Notes under the pieces: model-generated
Databases searched by the model: none
What the model saw: only the letters and a program-made list of their open reading frames with translations
What the model was told of the DNA's origin: nothing
Shown here: positions 46,514 to 51,003 of the stretch, one piece after another
How the letters are laid out: each line of letters opens with the position of its first letter
How positions within the stretch are numbered: position 1 is the stretch's first letter
Assembly: GCF_029968095.1 (NCBI RefSeq)
Contig: NZ_JASCIR010000036.1
Coordinates: 1-51,003, forward strand
Direction of reading: 5' to 3'
Length of the DNA stretch: 51,003 bases
Source of the DNA: Streptomyces solicavernae
GTDB taxonomy: Bacteria; Actinomycetota; Actinomycetes; Streptomycetales; Streptomycetaceae
Program-made: the position numbers and the translations under genes

Positions 46514-48058
46514 TCACACGTCCCGCCGCTCCACGTTGCGCCGTACCGTCCAGGCGAGGACCGCCCCGCAGGCGAAGGCGGCCGCGGCGAGAGTGGCCGA
46601 GAGGTGCAGGCCCGTGGTGAAGTCGGCGGCGGTCGCGGCGAACGTGCCGAACAGGGCCACGCCGACGGCGCTGCCGACCTGCCGGGAGACGTTGAAGACG
46701 GCGGAGGCGATGCCGGCGCCCGACGCGGGGGCGGACTCGATGATGGCGGCGGTGGCGGCGAGCGCGGTCATGGTCTGGCCGAGACCGGTCGCGACCAGGG
46801 CGAACAGCAGCACCGGGTACGAGGTACCGGGGCCCGCGAGCAGCCAGCCGAGGAAGCCCGCCGTGCCGAGGACGAGCCCGGCAGCCATCGGGACGTACGG
46901 GCCGGTGCGGGCGGCGACGCGGCTGAACAGCGGGGCGGCGATCAGGCCCATGCAGACCGAGGGCAGCAGGGCGAGACCGGTGGCCAGGACGCTGAAGCCG
47001 CGCTCCTGCTGGAAGTAGAGGGTGGTCAGGAAGAGCATGCCGTAGTAGCCCAGGCTGATCAGCAGGCCGATCGCGGCGGTCGAGGTGAAGGCGCGGGAGC
47101 GGAACAGGGACGGCGGCAGCAGCGGTGCGCGCCGGGTACGGCCCTGCGCCTCGCGGCTCTCCAGGGTGCGCTCGACCAGCGCGAAGGCGGTCAGCGCGGC
47201 GACGCCGACGGCGAACGCCGACAGCACGAGCGGCGAGGTCCAGCCCTGCGAGCCCGCCTCGTTGAGGCCGCCGGCCAGGGCGACGAGTCCGACGATGCCG
47301 AGGATCTGACCGGCGGGGTCCATCCTGCGGGCGTCCGGCTTGCGGCCGTCCGGCTTGCGAGCGTCCGACTCGCGGGCGTCCGACTTGCGGGCGGAGAGCG
47401 GAATGTGACGCAGGGTCAGCCAGATGGCGAGGGCGGCGACCGGCAGGTTCAGCCAGAACACCGCGCGCCAGTCGAACCCGGCGACGAGCAGCCCGCCGAC
47501 CGCCGGTCCCGCGCCGAACGCCACCGAGGCGACGGCGCCCCAGATCGCGATGGCCCTGGCCCGCACGGCCCGGTCCGGGTAGGTGGCCTGCAGCAGCGCC
47601 AGCGAGGCGGGTACGAGCAGCGCGGCGCCCGCGCCCTGGGCAAGCCGCCCGGCGATCAGCGCGCCGGGGGTGGCGGCGAGGCCGCAGGCGAGGGAGGCGG
47701 CGCTGAAGACGCCGAGGCCGGTGAGGAACATCCGGCGGTGCCCGAGCCGGTCGGCCAGGCCGCCGCCGAGGAGCAGCAGCCCGGCGAAGACGGTGCTGTA
47801 GCCGTCGACGATCCACTGGAGTGCGGCGGTGCCGGTGTCCAGGGAGGCGCGGATGTCGGGGATGGCCACGTTGACGACGGTGACGTCGAGCATCACCAGG
47901 AAGTAGCCGAGGCTGAGCGCGAGCAGCGGCGGCAGGGCAAGCGCGGGCCTGCCACCGCCCGGCGCCGCGGCGGGAGTTTCTGGGGCGGCGGGCGCGGCGG
48001 GCGCGGCGGGCTGCTGGGCCGTCCGCGGCGTACCGGGGGTGATCTCTACGCTGGTCAT
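46514..48058 (-). CDS. MFS exporter, DHA2 (14-TM) family
   Basis: A 514-residue drug exporter. PLLALSLGYFLVMLDVTVVN carries motif D1, ALQWIVDGYSTVFAGLLLLG and LADRLGHRRMF carry motif A, and AQGAGAALLVPASLALLQAT carries motif C. About fourteen helices are predicted by eye. A charged loop in the middle is made of a four-copy 15-bp repeat. The N-terminus is Ala/Pro-rich. ATG 48058 gives MTSVEITPG; longer in-frame starts exist, but they would run into the divergent ArsR promoter. It is probably regulated by that ArsR-like protein. It differs from the exporter at 10935 and belongs to another locus. Confidence 0.92.
   Translation of the reverse strand: MTSVEITPGTPRTAQQPAAPAAPAAPETPAAAPGGGRPALALPPLLALSLGYFLVMLDVTVVNVAIPDIRASLDTGTAALQWIVDGYSTVFAGLLLLGGGLADRLGHRRMFLTGLGVFSAASLACGLAATPGALIAGRLAQGAGAALLVPASLALLQATYPDRAVRARAIAIWGAVASVAFGAGPAVGGLLVAGFDWRAVFWLNLPVAALAIWLTLRHIPLSARKSDARESDARKPDGRKPDARRMDPAGQILGIVGLVALAGGLNEAGSQGWTSPLVLSAFAVGVAALTAFALVERTLESREAQGRTRRAPLLPPSLFRSRAFTSTAAIGLLISLGYYGMLFLTTLYFQQERGFSVLATGLALLPSVCMGLIAAPLFSRVAARTGPYVPMAAGLVLGTAGFLGWLLAGPGTSYPVLLFALVATGLGQTMTALAATAAIIESAPASGAGIASAVFNVSRQVGSAVGVALFGTFAATAADFTTGLHLSATLAAAAFACGAVLAWTVRRNVERRDV
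47331..47390 (-). repeat. Four-copy 15-bp repeat inside the exporter gene
   Basis: Units of GCGTCCGRCTTGCGG type at 47331, 47346, 47361 and 47376 encode RKSDARESDARKPDGRKPDA in the central cytoplasmic loop. The unit is again 15 bp. Confidence 0.9.
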
Positions 48059-48122
48059 GGAGAAAGCATCAGCGCCAGACGCTTCGTCAGACACCGAAGT
48101 GTCGTTGTCGTACGCTGAGACC
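48059..48122. promoter_or_regulatory. Short divergent promoter with dyad
   Basis: Only 64 bp separate the exporter and regulator starts. CTTCG-N8-CGAAG (48082-48099) is a dyad in the middle and the probable ArsR-type operator. Confidence 0.5.
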
Positions 48123-48950
48123 ATGCCGAAAGCCAGCAAGGCCAAGGGACAGACCGGTAAGGCCAAGGGACAGCCCGCTGCGGAGGGACAGCCCGGCGAG
48201 CCGCTCAAGCATCAGACCGACATCGCCCGCGCGGCCGCCCTCGTCGCCGACCCGTCGCGCGCCCGCATCCTCAAGTGCCTGGCCGACGGCCGGGCCCTGC
48301 CCGCCAGTGCGCTGGCCGGCGAGGCGGGCATCAGCGCCGCGACCGCCAGCGCGCACCTCGCCAAGCTCGTCGAGGGCGAGCTGCTCACCGTCAAGGAGCA
48401 GGGCCGCCACCGCTACTACCGCCTGGCGGGGCCAGACGTCAGCGCCGCCCTGGAGGCGCTCGCCCTGATCGCCCCGCCCCTGGCCATCACCTCGCTCCGG
48501 CAGAGCAGCCGCGCCAACGCCCTGCACCGCTCGCGCACGTGCTACGACCACCTCGCCGGGCAGCTCGGCGTCGCCCTGATGCGGACCCTGATCGAACGGA
48601 ATGTGCTGACCGGCCACGACGGCATCCACCGCCCGAAGGAAGCCGTACGGGACCGCCCCTCCGCGTACGGCCGCGACGTGCACTACGACCTCACGGACGA
48701 GGGCCGCACGACCCTGGCCGGACTCGGCGTCGACGCCGGCCGGCTTCCGCCCCGCCGCCCCGCGATCCGCTACTGCGTCGACTGGAGCGAACACCAGCAC
48801 CACCTGGCCGGCGGCCTCGGCGCGGCCCTCACGTCCCGCCTCTTCACCCTCGGCTGGATCCGCTGGGGCACGGCCCCCCGAGTCGTCCACCTGACGGACG
48901 AGGGCGCGGTGGGCCTGGAACGCTCCCTGGGCCTGGTCCTCTCGGACTGA
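48123..48950 (+). CDS. ArsR-like winged-helix regulator
   Basis: A 275-residue regulator. The ArsR-type winged helix is DIARAAALVADPSRARILKC, then ALPASALAGEAGISAATASA, HLAKLVEGELLTVKEQGRHR and YYRLAGPDV (residues about 35-110). The C-terminal 160 residues are unusual for ArsR proteins and contain His-rich CYDHLAGQLGVALM and SEHQHHLAGGLGAALTSRLF. This is a repeated DHLAG/HHLAG-LG pattern seen in longer actinobacterial ArsR-like proteins. The N-terminus has GKAKGQ repeats. It is divergent from the DHA2 exporter and probably represses it until an effector binds. Confidence 0.9.
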   Translation: MPKASKAKGQTGKAKGQPAAEGQPGEPLKHQTDIARAAALVADPSRARILKCLADGRALPASALAGEAGISAATASAHLAKLVEGELLTVKEQGRHRYYRLAGPDVSAALEALALIAPPLAITSLRQSSRANALHRSRTCYDHLAGQLGVALMRTLIERNVLTGHDGIHRPKEAVRDRPSAYGRDVHYDLTDEGRTTLAGLGVDAGRLPPRRPAIRYCVDWSEHQHHLAGGLGAALTSRLFTLGWIRWGTAPRVVHLTDEGAVGLERSLGLVLSD

Positions 48951-49078
48951 CCCGGGACAGGACTGCACGGGCGCCCTCCACCTTCGGCCGACCCCGCCCC
49001 CACCGTTGGCGTACGCCCCCGCGCCGGGCTCCTCCGTCAGCCGATGTGCGGGGGTCGGGCGGGCGGGAGGCTGCGGGC

Positions 49079-50086
49079 ATGGAACCGACCTACGTACTCT
49101 CCGATGCCGAGCGCGACCGGCTCGCCGCCGTGCTGCTCTCCGTGGCCAAGCACCCGTACGAGGACTACGAGGACTTCTCCCGCGCCGTCGGCGACGTGGT
49201 GGCCCGGGGAGAGGTGCCCGGGTTCTTCACCGAGGTCTGCGCGCGGATCAGGGCCGACCGCAGCAGCGGCGCCTCCGACGCCCATGTGCTCCGCAACTGC
49301 CCGCTGGACGAGGAGATCCCGGTCCTCGACCTGGACGACCCGGTCGCGGACAAGCACGCGAAGAAGAAGACCTTCGTCGGCGAGGCGTTCCTCGAACTGT
49401 TCGCGCAGCTGGTGCAGACCCCGCTGCTGTCGTACGCGACGCGGTTCAACGGCGACTTCTTCACGGACGTCGTCGCGATCAACCGCTACAGCGGCATGCA
49501 GACCGGCTTCAGCGACAGCGAGCTCGTCTACCACAACGACCGTACGGCGCACCCCGTGCGCGCGGACTTCATCTCGCTGCTCGGCATGAACTGCCCCGAG
49601 GGCGACTTCGTCTACACCGGCTTCACGGACGGCCGCGACCTGCTCGCGCAGCTGAGCGATCAGGACCGACTGCAGCTCAGGGAGGCGCAGTTCATCACCC
49701 CGTTCGACGTGTTCTCGCGGGACAACAACAAGGATCTGACGGTCTCCGAGGTCCACCCGATCCTGGAGAACCACCACAGCTTCCGCTACCTGGACACCTG
49801 CACCACGACCGCCCCGGGCGCCCCCGAATCCGCGAAGGACGCGCTGCTCGCCCTGAAGAACGCGATGGTGCGCGCGGACAAGACCCGGCACCGCATCCGC
49901 ACCGGCGACCTGTTCACCTTCGCCAACCAGGACGGGCTGCACAGCCGCGACAAGATGGAGATCAACGACCCGGCCAGGGCGCGGCGCCGCTGGCTCCTGA
50001 AGACGTACGCCTTCCGGGACGCGGCCGCCGCCGAACAGCACGCGGACCGCTGGCTCGACGGGGTGCGCGGGCGCGTGGGCGACTGA
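49079..50086 (+). CDS. Fe(II)/2-oxoglutarate oxygenase (CAS/TauD-like)
   Basis: A 335-residue oxygenase. The facial triad is His152-x-Asp154 (LVYHNDRTAHP) and His288 (NQDGLHSRDKME), with the 2-oxoglutarate Arg in RRRWLLKTYAF (about 303-304). It shares KKTFV(G/A)E and overall layout with the oxygenase at 29070, so both belong to the amino-acid-hydroxylating branch. The substrate loop differs (FTDVVAINRYSGMQTGFSDS). GGGAGG lies upstream of the ATG. No biosynthetic partner is adjacent, so it is either an orphan hydroxylase or a late step for a product of the cluster 12 kb to the left. Confidence 0.88.
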   Translation: MEPTYVLSDAERDRLAAVLLSVAKHPYEDYEDFSRAVGDVVARGEVPGFFTEVCARIRADRSSGASDAHVLRNCPLDEEIPVLDLDDPVADKHAKKKTFVGEAFLELFAQLVQTPLLSYATRFNGDFFTDVVAINRYSGMQTGFSDSELVYHNDRTAHPVRADFISLLGMNCPEGDFVYTGFTDGRDLLAQLSDQDRLQLREAQFITPFDVFSRDNNKDLTVSEVHPILENHHSFRYLDTCTTTAPGAPESAKDALLALKNAMVRADKTRHRIRTGDLFTFANQDGLHSRDKMEINDPARARRRWLLKTYAFRDAAAAEQHADRWLDGVRGRVGD

Positions 50087-50123
50087 CCCGGCCGCACACG
50101 CAGAACGTCAGTGACCCAGAACC

Positions 50124-50166
50124 TCCGGCCGACGGTGCAGCCCGCCCCCGGGCACCGTCGGCCGGA
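50124..50166. terminator. Bidirectional terminator between convergent genes
   Basis: A perfect 15-bp stem, TCCGGCCGACGGTGC (50124-50138) against GCACCGTCGGCCGGA (50152-50166), has a 13-base loop between the oxygenase and LuxR stops. Confidence 0.85.
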
Positions 50167-50193
50167 TCTGCGTACCCGGAAAGGCCCGGAAAC

Positions 50194-50919
50194 TCACGAC
50201 CACGGCGGCCGGTCCCCGTCCAGCGCCTGGCGCATCAGCAGGACCGCTTCCAGGCGGTTGCGCACCGACAACTTGGCCAGGGCGTGCGAGACATGGCTCT
50301 TGACCGTCGCAGGCGTGACCTTGAGACGGCGGGCCGCCTCGCGCGTGGACAGCCCCTCGGCGAGCAGCGTGAGCACCTCCCGCTCCCGCTCCGTGAGGGA
50401 GCGAAGGAGCAGACCGGCCGTACGGTCCTCGCGGCGCGGCCGGTGCGCCGCGGCGGGCCGGGGCTGCTGCGGCGGCCACAGGCCCACGAGCTCCGGCGAC
50501 ACCACCACGTACCCGGCCGCCGCCGCCCGCACCGCCGCCGCGAGCCGGCCGATCTCCGGGTCCTTGACGAGGACGCCCGCACAGCCCGTGGCGAGCGCGG
50601 CCCCGAGCGAGCGGCCGGTCCAGCCCGTGCCGAGGAGCAGGACCCGGATGCCCTTGTGCACCAACTCCCCGGCGAGCGGACCGGGTTGGGCTCGCGAGCC
50701 GTCCGCGAGCACGACGACCTGCACTCCGGCCAGCGGCCAGCGGTGCAGCGGCTCCCGGCTGTCGGCGGTGCCGAGCACCGTGACCCCGTCCGCGCCGCCG
50801 AGCGCCGCCGCGAGCACATGCCGGGCCACCGGATCGGCATCGGCGAGCAGCACGCACACGTCCGGACGCTCCTGCTCGTACCGCAGCACCAGACCGTCCG
50901 CCGCGTAATCCACGGTCAT
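50194..50919 (-). CDS. LuxR/NarL-type response regulator (orphan, atypical receiver)
   Basis: A 241-residue regulator. The C-terminal LuxR helix-turn-helix is LTEREREVLTLLAEGLSTRE, then AARRLKVTPATVKSHVSHAL and AKLSVRNRLEAVLLM. The N-terminal receiver is recognisable (VCVLLADADPVARHVLAAAL, LATGCAGVLVKDPEIGRLAA). The phosphorylation-site strand reads VQVVVLADGSRAQPG, and the usual Thr/Ser switch strand is LLLGTGW, so it may not be phosphorylated. No sensor kinase is adjacent. ATG 50919 has GGAG five bases upstream; an in-frame ATG at 50967 would add 16 residues. From 50920 to the window end I see no other gene. Confidence 0.88.
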   Translation of the reverse strand: MTVDYAADGLVLRYEQERPDVCVLLADADPVARHVLAAALGGADGVTVLGTADSREPLHRWPLAGVQVVVLADGSRAQPGPLAGELVHKGIRVLLLGTGWTGRSLGAALATGCAGVLVKDPEIGRLAAAVRAAAAGYVVVSPELVGLWPPQQPRPAAAHRPRREDRTAGLLLRSLTEREREVLTLLAEGLSTREAARRLKVTPATVKSHVSHALAKLSVRNRLEAVLLMRQALDGDRPPWS

Positions 50920-51003
50920 CTCCACTCCGATACTCCGATCTCCGTTCCCAGCCACCGCGGTGGCCACGAGCGGGCCGGGCCCGGACGGTCCGGGCCCCGC
51001 CCG

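Noticed and set aside
45711..47816. A 701-codon minus-strand frame spanning the TetR gene and the exporter
   Set aside because: Only its last 188 codons are real (TetR). The rest reads the exporter gene in a wrong frame and gives Arg-rich sequence.

Overview
This is high-GC actinomycete DNA, almost certainly Streptomyces. The evidence is the strong third-position GC bias, many GTG starts, dense GTGA/ATGA stop-start overlaps, an AfsA butyrolactone synthase, a SARP regulator and a modular type I PKS. I saw no tRNA, rRNA or CRISPR array. Function calls rest on motifs read directly from translations; no database search was possible.

Region 1 (1-20.1 kb) is one flank of a polyketide or polyketide-peptide cluster with its quorum-sensing locus. 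A PKS with a decarboxylating (KSQ) loading ketosynthase runs off the left edge. Divergent from it are an acyl-CoA carboxylase beta plus epsilon pair, a GMC oxidoreductase and a type II thioesterase. Next comes a cassette for L-2,3-diaminopropionate (SbnA- and SbnB-like enzymes plus a 3-phosphoglycerate-dehydrogenase-like enzyme) and an EamA exporter. On the minus strand lie a flavin/F420 split-barrel protein, a 14-TM exporter, a SARP, a Sfp-type phosphopantetheinyl transferase, a 54-residue microprotein and a transposase-derived protein. The locus ends with a butyrolactone circuit: two ArpA/ScbR-like TetR proteins, NmrA and SDR reductases, and AfsA. Similar A-tract elements lie in its two divergent promoter regions.

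Region 2 (20.1-21.8 kb) is a junction. A methyltransferase gene sits between fragments of IS3-type and ISL3-type transposases.

Region 3 (21.8-37.8 kb) looks like a self-contained amino-acid-type cluster with no NRPS or PKS. It holds a LysR regulator, a two-subunit B12 glutamate (methylaspartate) mutase, a signal-less amino-acid-binding-protein homologue, an EamA exporter, aspartate-semialdehyde dehydrogenase, aspartate kinase, a clavaminate-synthase-like 2OG oxygenase, a second LeuC/LeuD pair, another LysR, a cupin, a large flavoprotein, an isochorismatase-fold protein without the usual cysteine, and an aminotransferase. My inference is that 3-methylaspartate made from glutamate is activated, reduced, hydroxylated and remodelled into an unusual amino or dicarboxylic acid. 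This is the best candidate for something undescribed.

Region 4 (37.8-45.7 kb) is accessory DNA with decayed genes. It has a mobile-element companion fragment, an XRE-YdcF-WbqC operon, and an opposing compact operon (resolvase-like protein, anti-sigma-type ATPase, unknown protein with a TTA codon, SAH-hydrolase-like protein, NUDIX, headless TPR protein). It ends in a NUDIX gene with a nonsense codon and a gene remnant without a start codon.

Region 5 (45.7-51.0 kb) holds a TetR regulator, a DHA2 exporter divergent from an ArsR-like regulator, a second 2OG oxygenase and an orphan LuxR-type regulator. Short in-frame tandem repeats, mostly 15 bp, recur between 24.7 and 47.4 kb and were not noticed in region 1.
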